From Chitinophaga pinensis (GTDB taxonomy: Bacteria > Bacteroidota > Bacteroidia > UKL13-3), in assembly GCA_945861965.1 (NCBI GenBank), contig CAMAWM010000004.1, positions 1 to 64,000 on the forward strand: 64,000 bases of DNA. Direction: 5' to 3'. Below, in pieces: positions 17,954 through 27,377 of this stretch. The notes beneath the pieces were generated by a model. That model ran no database searches. It was not told the origin of the DNA and was given only the letters and a program-made list of their open reading frames with translations. Position numbers and translations under genes: made by a program. Position 1 is the stretch's first letter; every line of letters begins with the position of its first letter.

Positions 17954-18694
17954 ATGTTTAGTCCACTCATATTTCAAGTTAAATTTGTTGAGAAAACTAC
18001 GTCTAGCAACGATGAAGTTAAAAAGCTATTGAATTTAAATTTAGCAAAAGAAGGACTGGCTGTTTATACTTTTTTTCAAGAAAAAGGACGCGGTCAGGGA
18101 ACAAATTCATGGGAAAGTCAAGATGGAAAAAATGTATTGATTAGTGTTTTATTAGAGCCCGATTTTTTAACAATTGATGAGCAAATATATTTGAATATGG
18201 CAGTTAGTATTGCAATCACAGACCTATTTAGTAATTATGAAATTAAAAATTATTCGATAAAATGGCCAAACGATATTTTTTTGAACGAAAAAAAAATTGC
18301 TGGAATTTTAATTGAAAACACCTTGCAAGGAAAAAGTATAAAAAATTCAATTATCGGCATTGGCTTGAATGCAAATCAAACTATTTTCAACTCATCAAAA
18401 GCTACTTCGTTGTTGAATGAGACAGGCAAAAATTTTTCGATTGAAAGCTGCATTCAAACACTTCTAGGAAAAATTTCGATTCGCTACCAACAGCTGAAAG
18501 TTGGTATGAAAAATCAACTTTTTGATGACTACTTAAACCTGCTTTATAAAAAAAATGTTCCTAGTTATTTTAAAATTAACAATCAAATTGTACTTGGCGA
18601 AATTACTGGTGTAAACAAAAATGGCAAATTGGAAGTTTTGATTAATCGGCAAATGCAGTATTTTGCAAACAAAGAAATTGAACTGTTATCATGA
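17954..18694 (+). CDS. birA: Biotin--[acetyl-CoA-carboxylase] ligase
   Basis: TTSSNDEVKKL, EKGRGQGTNSWESQDGKNVLISVLLEP, IKWPNDIFLNEKKIAGILIENTLQG. ORF track starts at 17912; the ATG at 17954 (MFSPLIFQVKF) is more likely. Confidence 0.92.
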   Translation: MFSPLIFQVKFVEKTTSSNDEVKKLLNLNLAKEGLAVYTFFQEKGRGQGTNSWESQDGKNVLISVLLEPDFLTIDEQIYLNMAVSIAITDLFSNYEIKNYSIKWPNDIFLNEKKIAGILIENTLQGKSIKNSIIGIGLNANQTIFNSSKATSLLNETGKNFSIESCIQTLLGKISIRYQQLKVGMKNQLFDDYLNLLYKKNVPSYFKINNQIVLGEITGVNKNGKLEVLINRQMQYFANKEIELLS

Positions 18695-19458
18695 GTAAAA
18701 ACTTAGTTATTGATATTGGCAACAGCGAAATAAAAGCAGGTATTTTTTTGAACGATAACTTAATTAATGATTTTGTATTATCAGAAAACGAAGCGAAGAA
18801 TATTGAACATTTTTTAATCAAACATGAAATTGAAAATTGCATTTTGAGCAATGTAGGAAACGAGATTGTTGAGTTAGAAAAAGCATTGGCTGATAAAACT
18901 TTTTTTGTAAAACTAAATTCAGAAACCAAAATTCCGTTTGCAAATTTATACGCCACACCAACTACTTTAGGCGCAGATAGAATTGCACTAATTGCTGCTT
19001 CAAACTATTTTTTCGCTGAAAAAAACTGTTTAGTAATTGATGCTGGCACTTGTGTAACGTTTGATTTCATAAATTCAACAAACGAATATTTAGGCGGAGC
19101 AATTTCACCGGGTTTGCAAATGCGATTGAATGCAATGCATACGTTTACCAATAATTTACCACAATTAAATTTTGAAAAATCAATAGATTTCAATGGAAAC
19201 TCAACTGAAAATTGTATGCAAAGCGGTGCTTTTTTTGGTTTAATTGAAGAAATTAAAGGCAGAATCAAACTGTATGAAAACCGTTTTGGCAATGTTCAAA
19301 CATTACTTTGTGGTGGCGATAGCGAAAAAATTATGTCCGCTATAAATGCCGATGAAACATTTGTAAATGAGCTGAAAAATAAGATATTTGCACACCCTAA
19401 ACTAATCCTTTACGGGCTTAATAAAATTCTAAAATTCAATGCAACTATCAGCCATTAG
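18691..19458 (+). CDS. coaX: Type III pantothenate kinase
   Basis: LVIDIGNSEIKAGIF, TTLGADRIALIAA, LVIDAGTCVTFDFI, YLGGAISPGLQMRLNAMHTFT. Confidence 0.95.
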   Translation: MSKNLVIDIGNSEIKAGIFLNDNLINDFVLSENEAKNIEHFLIKHEIENCILSNVGNEIVELEKALADKTFFVKLNSETKIPFANLYATPTTLGADRIALIAASNYFFAEKNCLVIDAGTCVTFDFINSTNEYLGGAISPGLQMRLNAMHTFTNNLPQLNFEKSIDFNGNSTENCMQSGAFFGLIEEIKGRIKLYENRFGNVQTLLCGGDSEKIMSAINADETFVNELKNKIFAHPKLILYGLNKILKFNATISH

Positions 19459-20866
19459 GCGAATTTCCATTTCACTTTTTTGTATTTTTTCACTGAATTC
19501 TTCAGCTCAAAATCTTACGCAATCCCCTTATTCATTTATTGGCATTGGCGAGTTGCAGTTTATGGGAAGCAACCTGTTTTCTAGCATTGGACAAACCACT
19601 CAAGGAATTAGAAGATTATATGATATTAATACCTCAAATCCTGCATCGTATAGTTGTTTAAAACAAACAAATATTGAAGCTGGAGGAATGTTAATGAACG
19701 GTACATTTACTAGCAACAACAAAAGTAGTTTGGTGAGTTTGGCCGGTTTAAATTATTTTAATTTTGGAAGCAACGTATCTGAAAAATATGGCTTGGGAAT
19801 AGTTGTTGGAGTTGCACCATTTAGCAGTATTGGATACGATGTTAGTTCTACTACAAGCGTTCAGGCCGATACGTTTTCAATGCCTGCTATGAATATATTT
19901 ACTGGCGAAGGCGGTCTTAACAGAGCTTTTGTTGGTTCAGGTATAAAATTAGCAAAAAGTATTTCAATAGGAATAAATGCGGGTTATGTTTTTGGTCAAA
20001 TAAATTCTTCGAATACTTTTCTTTATCCTAAAGAATTTAAAAGATTTAATGTGGCTGAAGATCAAAGAAATTATATTGGCGGTTTTTTAGTTGAGTATGG
20101 AATTCAACTTCATCTAGATTCGATAAAAAATTTAATTCCCTCTTATAAAAGTTACAAGGATACTTTAATAAAAACGCATCCGCTTTCAGGCAAAATAGAT
20201 ACCATTTACAAGAAAAAATTCAGCCAAATTAAAAACGAAAACAATTATTTTTTACGTGCTGGACTTACATTTAACCTTCAAAGCAATTTAGACATTAGTC
20301 AACAATATACGCTAAGAACTTTGCCAATCGGATTTCCGACAGGAGTGAAAGATACGGTTAGCCATTCAGACAATTTTAAAGGTGAAATACTTTTGCCTTT
20401 TGGCGCTAAATACGGTGTTTCATTAGGCAATAGCAATAAATGGATGATTGCGGCTGATGCAGGAACAACAATGTGGCAAGACTATAAAATGATGGGCAAA
20501 AGCGATTTATTGAGGAATAGTTTTACACTTAATTTGGGCGCTACTTATTTGCCAAATCCAAGAGATGACGAAAGAAATTATTTTAAAAGAATTGAATACC
20601 GCACAGGTTTTCGATATGAAAAAACAAACATTTTTATTAATGAAACCGGCATTGATTTGATGGGAATAAGTTTTGGAATTAGCATTCCTGTTGCTGGAGA
20701 TGACAGGTACGATTTTCGCTATAAAAAATATTCGCGAATTAATTTAGGTTTTGAATACCTGACTCGTGGAAATGAAAACCCAAGTTTAGTTAAAGAAGAA
20801 TATTTTAGATTTACATTAGGTGTGGTTTTTACCGACAGATGGTTTTTGAGATTTAAATACGATTAA
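19439..20866 (+). CDS. Putative outer-membrane beta-barrel protein, uncharacterised
   Basis: 475 aa, signal peptide, SPYSFIGIGELQFMGS...; beta-rich with barrel-like C-terminus (FRFTLGVVFTDRWFLRFKYD); overlaps coaX by 20 bp at its start. Confidence 0.7.
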   Translation: MQLSAIRRISISLFCIFSLNSSAQNLTQSPYSFIGIGELQFMGSNLFSSIGQTTQGIRRLYDINTSNPASYSCLKQTNIEAGGMLMNGTFTSNNKSSLVSLAGLNYFNFGSNVSEKYGLGIVVGVAPFSSIGYDVSSTTSVQADTFSMPAMNIFTGEGGLNRAFVGSGIKLAKSISIGINAGYVFGQINSSNTFLYPKEFKRFNVAEDQRNYIGGFLVEYGIQLHLDSIKNLIPSYKSYKDTLIKTHPLSGKIDTIYKKKFSQIKNENNYFLRAGLTFNLQSNLDISQQYTLRTLPIGFPTGVKDTVSHSDNFKGEILLPFGAKYGVSLGNSNKWMIAADAGTTMWQDYKMMGKSDLLRNSFTLNLGATYLPNPRDDERNYFKRIEYRTGFRYEKTNIFINETGIDLMGISFGISIPVAGDDRYDFRYKKYSRINLGFEYLTRGNENPSLVKEEYFRFTLGVVFTDRWFLRFKYD

Positions 20867-20905
20867 GAAAATACAAACTAAAATCTAATTTTATTTTTTT
20901 GCAAA

Positions 20906-21484
20906 TTGAATAGTTTTATGCAACAGTTTTTTCCAAAAATTAGCGTTCTAAATTCAATCGCTTTTTTTGCTGTAATTTTGACATTGTCAAACTGCAAAAA
21001 CGATAACATCGAAAAAATTCGAAATATAACTTACAGCGATAATTTGCCAGTTGAACGAGGATCAAATATTGAAATTATTTATACCGATTCAGGATATACA
21101 AGAGCAAAAGTTTACGCTCCACAGCTCGAAAGATTTGACAACGACAAGCGAAATCAAAGCGAAATGAAAATGGGAATTACTGCGTTTTTTTATGATAACA
21201 AAAAACGAGCTACGAGTTTTATAAAAGCAAAATATGGATTAAGAGACGAACGCGAAAGAGTAATGACCGCAAAAACGGATGTGATGGTTGTAAATAATAA
21301 AGGCGATACTTTGAGAACTGATATATTGACTTGGGACGAAAAAACAAATCTAATTCATACGCATTCTGCTGTAAAAATTACAACTCCTGACGAGATTATT
21401 TATGGCGATGGCTTGGAATCAAATGCTGAATTTACAAAATATAAAATTTTTAAAATAAAGGGAATTATTAGTCTCAAAAAATAA
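20906..21484 (+). CDS. lptC: LPS export ABC transporter periplasmic protein LptC-like
   Basis: 192 aa; lipobox-like LSNCKND; VERGSNIEIIYTDSGYTRAKVYAPQLERF... VMTAKTDVMVVNNKGDTLRTDILTWDEKTNLIHTHSAVKITTPDEIIYGDGLESN. Confidence 0.85.
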   Translation: MNSFMQQFFPKISVLNSIAFFAVILTLSNCKNDNIEKIRNITYSDNLPVERGSNIEIIYTDSGYTRAKVYAPQLERFDNDKRNQSEMKMGITAFFYDNKKRATSFIKAKYGLRDERERVMTAKTDVMVVNNKGDTLRTDILTWDEKTNLIHTHSAVKITTPDEIIYGDGLESNAEFTKYKIFKIKGIISLKK

Positions 21485-21525
21485 AAAAACCTGAACAACA
21501 CATTGTGAAAGTTTAAATATCACCT

Positions 21526-21693
21526 ATGGAAAAATGGATTTTACGAAACTGGCTTTGGCTTGCAATTGCATGTTTATTAGTTGGCTTTTACATTGCAATA
21601 TTTGAAAATTTTGTGAAAGACAAGGCTTGGATTTATTTTATACTTGCAATTGCGTTTGCATTTATTTGGCTTAAAAAAAGAGGAAGCTTTTAA
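21526..21693 (+). CDS. 55-aa small membrane protein (not in ORF track)
   Basis: ATG 21526 to TAA 21691-21693: MEKWILRNWLWLAIACLLVGFYIAIFENFVKDKAWIYFILAIAFAFIWLKKRGSF*; two predicted transmembrane segments. Confidence 0.65.
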   Translation: MEKWILRNWLWLAIACLLVGFYIAIFENFVKDKAWIYFILAIAFAFIWLKKRGSF

Positions 21694-21881
21694 AAAAATA
21701 TTTTCTTGCCATTATAAAATAATTCATTATACTTGCAAGCGGATATCCTTTCTGGCAATCTAATTAATAAATCAATTCCCTCAGTTTTCTTTTTTTATAA
21801 ATAAAATTTCAATTCTGAAAACATTAGTGGGTATTTAATCAAATCAAACAAAATAACTTTTGTTGAATTAACTTACATATT

Positions 21882-23477
21882 ATGTACGACATCCTTACAC
21901 TTAACGAAATGTTGCTATCCGAACTGCGTGATTTAGCTACAAACCACAAAGTAAAAAACGCAGAAAAATTGGAGAAACAAGATTTAGTTTATCGCGTCCT
22001 TGAGGCACAAGCTATCACTCCAGAAACAGCAAACGATTCAAGCAATTCATTGATTGAAGACGAGCCGAAAAAGAAAAAAATCAGAACTAAAATAGTTAAA
22101 AAGAAAAAACCAGACGATGATTCAAGTACTGAAATTTCTGACAAAATAGAAACTACAACTATTGAAAATTCTGAACCAACTGATGTAGAAAATAATAATG
22201 CAGAGCTAAGTTCAGAAAATGTTTCTCAATCTGATGAAAACAAAGAAGAAAAACAAAACGAAACTGAAAATACTGGCGAAAATCGTGATCAAAAAAAATG
22301 GGACAACAACCGCAACAATAGGTTCAACAGAGATGCTCGTCCACAAAGCACTTACGCTGAATTAGAAGGAATTGTTTCTAGCGAAGGTGTGTTAGAATCT
22401 ATGCCTGATGGCTATGGTTTTTTACGCTCAAGCGATTACAATTACATGTCGTCACCGGATGATATTTATGTTTCGCCATCGCAAATAAAATTGTTTGGTT
22501 TAAAAACAGGCGATACCGTTCGTGGAACTATTAGACCACCCAAAGAAGGCGAAAAATATTTTGCGTTAATTAAAGTTGAAAATATAAATGGACGCGAGCC
22601 CGCAGATGTGCGAGACAGAGTTTCGTTTGAACACCTCACTCCCCTATTTCCGGACGAGAAATTAAAACTTGCCGACAATACAATTAGCTATTCAACCCGA
22701 ATTATTGATTTGATTTCTCCAATCGGAAAAGGTCAAAGAGGATTAATTGTAGCTCAGCCAAAAACAGGTAAAACTATATTACTTAAAGACATTGCTAATG
22801 CAATCGCAAAAAATCATCCTGAAGTATATTTATTAATTTTGCTAATTGATGAACGCCCTGAGGAAGTAACCGATATGCAACGCAGTGTAAAAGCCGAAGT
22901 TGTTGCATCAACATTTGATGAGCCCGCAGAAAAACACGTGAAATTAGCCAATATTGTTTTAGAAAAAGCAAAACGTTTGGTTGAGTGTGGGCACGATGTG
23001 GTTATACTTTTAGATTCCATTACTCGAATGGCACGCGCATTTAATACAGCACAACCAGCATCAGGAAAAATACTTTCAGGTGGTGTGGATGCAAATGCTT
23101 TACACAAACCAAAAAGATTTTTTGGCGCTGCACGAAAAATAGAAAATGGTGGATCGCTTACAATCATTGCAACTGCATTAATTGAAACTGGCAGTAAAAT
23201 GGATGAAGTAATTTTTGAAGAATTTAAAGGTACTGGAAATATGGAATTGCAATTAGATCGCAAATTATCTAACAAACGAATTTATCCTGCCATAGATATT
23301 GTTTCATCAAGCACTCGTAGAGAAGATTTATTGCTTGACAAAGCTGCCTTGCAACGCATTTGGGTATTGCGAAATCACATTGCAGATATGAACCCAGAAG
23401 AAGCAATGAATGTGGTTTTGAAAAACATGAAAAATACACAAAGCAACGAAGAGTTTTTAGCCAGCATGAATGGTTAA
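21882..23477 (+). CDS. rho: Transcription termination factor Rho with charged low-complexity insertion
   Basis: [76 protein letters not shown]. Confidence 0.97.
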   Translation: MYDILTLNEMLLSELRDLATNHKVKNAEKLEKQDLVYRVLEAQAITPETANDSSNSLIEDEPKKKKIRTKIVKKKKPDDDSSTEISDKIETTTIENSEPTDVENNNAELSSENVSQSDENKEEKQNETENTGENRDQKKWDNNRNNRFNRDARPQSTYAELEGIVSSEGVLESMPDGYGFLRSSDYNYMSSPDDIYVSPSQIKLFGLKTGDTVRGTIRPPKEGEKYFALIKVENINGREPADVRDRVSFEHLTPLFPDEKLKLADNTISYSTRIIDLISPIGKGQRGLIVAQPKTGKTILLKDIANAIAKNHPEVYLLILLIDERPEEVTDMQRSVKAEVVASTFDEPAEKHVKLANIVLEKAKRLVECGHDVVILLDSITRMARAFNTAQPASGKILSGGVDANALHKPKRFFGAARKIENGGSLTIIATALIETGSKMDEVIFEEFKGTGNMELQLDRKLSNKRIYPAIDIVSSSTRREDLLLDKAALQRIWVLRNHIADMNPEEAMNVVLKNMKNTQSNEEFLASMNG

Positions 23478-23519
23478 AACGAATTTGTTTTTGTGAATCC
23501 TTTGTAAAAAATACTGCGA

Positions 23520-24368
23520 ATGAACCTCCAACATTTTTATCAATATTTTTTTAATGAATTAAAAAAAATATACGATGAAAATGAAGCCGACAATATATCC
23601 GTTTGGGTATTTGAAGATGTACTTTTAATTAAAAAATCTCACCTAAAACTTTTAGAAAAAGAACTTACTTTTTTTGAAGAAGAAACGCTTCAGAAAATAC
23701 TAAAAAGATTACTTTCAAAAGAACCCTTGCAGTATATTTTAGGGTATACAGAATTTTACGGTCTGAGATTTTTAGTCGATAAAAATGTATTGATACCAAG
23801 GCCCGAAACTGAAGAATTAGTGAGGATTTGCATTGAACAATGTTTACCTAACAAATCAATTAAAATACTCGACATCGGAACTGGAAGTGCTTGCATTGCA
23901 ATAACGCTAAAGAAAAATTTACCTAATGCTGAAATTTGGGCTACAGATATTTCGGAAGATGCTTTGCAAATTGCAAAACAAAATGCATTGCAAAACAATG
24001 CAGATATAAAATTTCTTAATCATGATATTTTAAATTCAAAACTAGAAATTCAGAATGATAAATTTGATATAATAATTAGCAATCCTCCATACATTACACT
24101 TTTAGAAAAATCATCCATACAGAGTAATGTTTTGGATTTCGAACCACATGTAGCACTATTTGTACCAAACGAAGATGCACTGATATTTTATAAAAATATT
24201 TTAGAGTTTGCAGCTAATAATTTAGCTATAGACGGAAAAATATTTTTTGAAATAAATGAAATGAAAGCAAGCGAAATCTTAACAATGGCAAAACAATTTC
24301 ATTATGAAAACGCTACTATTATTAAGGATATGCAAGGAAAATCTCGCATTGCGTATTTGCAAAAATAA
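23520..24368 (+). CDS. prmC: Peptide chain release factor N5-glutamine methyltransferase
   Basis: PLQYILGYTEFYGLRFLVDKNVLIPRPETEELV, ILDIGTGSACIAITL, IISNPPYI. Confidence 0.94.
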   Translation: MNLQHFYQYFFNELKKIYDENEADNISVWVFEDVLLIKKSHLKLLEKELTFFEEETLQKILKRLLSKEPLQYILGYTEFYGLRFLVDKNVLIPRPETEELVRICIEQCLPNKSIKILDIGTGSACIAITLKKNLPNAEIWATDISEDALQIAKQNALQNNADIKFLNHDILNSKLEIQNDKFDIIISNPPYITLLEKSSIQSNVLDFEPHVALFVPNEDALIFYKNILEFAANNLAIDGKIFFEINEMKASEILTMAKQFHYENATIIKDMQGKSRIAYLQK

Positions 24369-24413
24369 AATCACAAACTCTTTTATATTCGTACACTTAA
24401 CAAAAATTTAAAA

Positions 24414-27359
24414 ATGAACAAAATTAAATTAAGCTTAACCTATTTTCTTTTGATAGGTGCAACTGCAATTGCACAAGTAAAAACTTTTAATACAATTGAA
24501 AATACATCAGCCGATGGAAAGTATAAATATTTAACTGTATCAAACGATCCATTAAAAGTTCGCAAATATGTTTTAACAAACGGACTAACAGTTTTGATGA
24601 GTGTAAATAAAAAAGAACCAAGAATTCAAACACTTATTGCAACCAAAGCTGGAAGCAAAAACGATCCTGCTGAAAATACTGGATTAGCACATTATTTAGA
24701 GCATATGCTTTTTAAAGGGACGGATCAATTTGGTTCAAAAGATTGGGAAAAAGAAAAAATTCAACTCGATAAAATAGATGCTTTGTATGAAATTTATAAC
24801 AAAACAAGCGATGAAAATTCGAGAAAAACAATTTACCATCAAATCGATTCTGTTAGTGGTGTTGCAAGCAAATATGCTATTGCTAATGAATACGATAAAT
24901 TGATGCAAACCTTAGGTGCACAAGGAACAAATGCTTTTACTTCGTTAGAACAAACTGTTTATGTAAACGATATTCCGCAAAACAATTTGCAAAGATGGCT
25001 TACCGTAGAAGCTGAACGATTTCGCAATCCAATTTTAAGGTTGTTTCATACTGAATTGGAAGCTGTGTACGAAGAAAAAAATATTGGATTGGATGATGAT
25101 GAAAATAAAATGTTTGAAGCTTTGCTGGCAAATTTATTTCGCAAACACTCTTATGGAACTCAAACTACAATTGGAACTATTGAGCATTTAAAGAACCCTT
25201 CGCTATTAAAAATTAGAGCGTATTACAATACGTATTATGTGCCAAATAATATGGCAATAATTTTGGCTGGAGATTTTGATCCTGACGAAACAATTAAGTG
25301 GATTGACGAAAAATTTAGCTACATGCAGCCCAAACCACTTCCAAATTTTAAAGTTTCATCTGAAGATAAAAACCCAACTCCGATACAAGTTGACATTTAC
25401 GGACCCGATGCAGAAAGCATGATGTTGGGCTACAGATTGCCTGGGGCATCTACTCGCGAAGCTTTGATTTTACAAATGTGTGATATGATTTTAGCAAACG
25501 CAAAAGCAGGATTGATTGATTTAAATTTAACTAAAAAACAGCTTTTGTTATCTGCATCTTCATCATACTGGATTAACAAAGATTACAGCATTGAATTTTT
25601 ATCAGCTAAACCTAAACAAGGACAAACATTGGATGATGTGAAAGAATTATTGTTACAACAAATAGATAAATTGAAGAACGGAGAATTTGATGAATCGCTT
25701 TTGAAATCGATTGTATCTAATTTAAAAGTTATGAAAATTGAAGAACGAAAAAGCAACCAAGGTAGAGCTTACTCAATTCTTGAATCTTTTATACTTGATA
25801 GAGGATGGGAAAATTCGGTTTCTGATTTAGACGAAATGAGTAAAATTTCGAAAACTGAAATTATGCAATTTGCAAACAACTACTTTACAAATGACTGCGT
25901 TTTGATTTACAAACATATTGGCGAAGACAAAAGCATTGTTAAAGTTCCTAAACCTGAAATAAGTCCTGTTGAAGTAAACAGAAATGATGTTTCAGCATTT
26001 GTGACAACTATAAAAAACACAACTAGCGAAACCATAAAACCAAAATTTATTGATTATTCAAAAGACTTAACAATTAGCACGTTTAAAAAACAAATTCCAG
26101 TTTATTATGTAAAAAATAACGACAACGATTTGTTCCAATTGTATTATGTTTTGGATATGGGAAAATGGCACGATTTGAAATTACCAATTGCTGTAAGTTT
26201 GCTTGAATATTTAGGCACATCCAAACTGAGCAGCGAAGATTTAAGTAAAGAATTTTACAAACTAGCTTGCGATTTCAATGTATTTGTTAGCGATGAACAG
26301 GTATATGTTTCATTAAGTGGCTTGAATGAAAATTTTGATGCTGCACTTAAACTTTTTGAAAATTTATTAGCCAATGCAAAACCTGATCAACAAGCATTAA
26401 ATAGTTTGGTTGAACGAACTTTGAAATCAAGAATTGATGCAAAATTAAACAAGGGAATTGTTTTCAGAAGAGCGTTGCAACAATATGCCATTTACGGAAA
26501 AAACAATCCTTTCACATATAATTTAAACGAGTCGCAATTAAAAGATTTGAAAGTTGAAGAATTGGTTTCATACATTAAAAATTTGAGTTCGTATAAACAC
26601 ACCGTTTATTATTTTGGGTCTAAAACAAATGAACAAGTAAATACATCGTTACAAAAATTTCACACATCATCAAGCAATCTAAAAGACTACCCAAAACCTG
26701 TAGAATTTGAAAGAAATGAAACGAAAGAAAATACAGTTTTCTTTACTCATTACAACATGGTTCAAGCAGAAATTATGTGGATTAACAAATCTCATTTAAC
26801 ATTTGATTCAACGGCTGTTGCAAACACACAAATGTTTAACGAATATTTTGGTGGAGGCATGAGCAGTTTAGTTTTTCAAACCATTCGCGAAAGTAAAGCG
26901 TTGGCATATTCTACTTATTCTCATTATCAATCTCCAAGCAAAAAAGACAACCCTTATTACATTTTAGCTTATGTAGGAACACAGGCAGATAAAATAAACG
27001 AAGCCATACCTGCTATGAATGAATTATTAAATAATATGCCGCGTGTAGATGCTAATTTTCAGTCGGCCAAAATTTCAATAAAAAATACTATTGAAACGCA
27101 ACGTATAAATGACGAAAGCATAATTTGGAATTATGAAGCTGCCAAAAAACTTGGAGTTCATCACGATTTGCGTGAAGATGTTTATAAAAAAATCGACAAA
27201 ATGACTTACGAAGATATTCAGAAATTTTATTCTGAAAATTTCATCGGCATACCTTATTTCTATTGTGTAATGGCATCAAAAGACAAAATCAATTTAGACG
27301 ATTTGAAAAAATATGGTTTGCTTAAAGAACTAAGTTTAGAAGAAATTTTTGGCTATTAA
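24414..27359 (+). CDS. M16 family zinc peptidase (two tandem peptidase halves)
   Basis: 981 aa; HXXEH motif HYLEHMLFKGT; second half FFTHYNMVQAEIMWINK ... MSSLVFQTIRESKALAYSTYSHY. Confidence 0.93.
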   Translation: MNKIKLSLTYFLLIGATAIAQVKTFNTIENTSADGKYKYLTVSNDPLKVRKYVLTNGLTVLMSVNKKEPRIQTLIATKAGSKNDPAENTGLAHYLEHMLFKGTDQFGSKDWEKEKIQLDKIDALYEIYNKTSDENSRKTIYHQIDSVSGVASKYAIANEYDKLMQTLGAQGTNAFTSLEQTVYVNDIPQNNLQRWLTVEAERFRNPILRLFHTELEAVYEEKNIGLDDDENKMFEALLANLFRKHSYGTQTTIGTIEHLKNPSLLKIRAYYNTYYVPNNMAIILAGDFDPDETIKWIDEKFSYMQPKPLPNFKVSSEDKNPTPIQVDIYGPDAESMMLGYRLPGASTREALILQMCDMILANAKAGLIDLNLTKKQLLLSASSSYWINKDYSIEFLSAKPKQGQTLDDVKELLLQQIDKLKNGEFDESLLKSIVSNLKVMKIEERKSNQGRAYSILESFILDRGWENSVSDLDEMSKISKTEIMQFANNYFTNDCVLIYKHIGEDKSIVKVPKPEISPVEVNRNDVSAFVTTIKNTTSETIKPKFIDYSKDLTISTFKKQIPVYYVKNNDNDLFQLYYVLDMGKWHDLKLPIAVSLLEYLGTSKLSSEDLSKEFYKLACDFNVFVSDEQVYVSLSGLNENFDAALKLFENLLANAKPDQQALNSLVERTLKSRIDAKLNKGIVFRRALQQYAIYGKNNPFTYNLNESQLKDLKVEELVSYIKNLSSYKHTVYYFGSKTNEQVNTSLQKFHTSSSNLKDYPKPVEFERNETKENTVFFTHYNMVQAEIMWINKSHLTFDSTAVANTQMFNEYFGGGMSSLVFQTIRESKALAYSTYSHYQSPSKKDNPYYILAYVGTQADKINEAIPAMNELLNNMPRVDANFQSAKISIKNTIETQRINDESIIWNYEAAKKLGVHHDLREDVYKKIDKMTYEDIQKFYSENFIGIPYFYCVMASKDKINLDDLKKYGLLKELSLEEIFGY

Positions 27360-27377
27360 AAAATACTTAACTTCTTT

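Noticed and set aside
17734-17961. 75-aa hydrophobic ORF antisense to the RsfS N-terminus
   Set aside because: Hydrophobicity (FLTAAFLTAAFLAIFF) is the direct complement of the Lys/Ala codon repeat, so it is an artefact of that repeat.
22814-23275. 153-aa antisense ORF in rho
   Set aside because: Antisense to the highly conserved Rho ATPase core; a shadow ORF.
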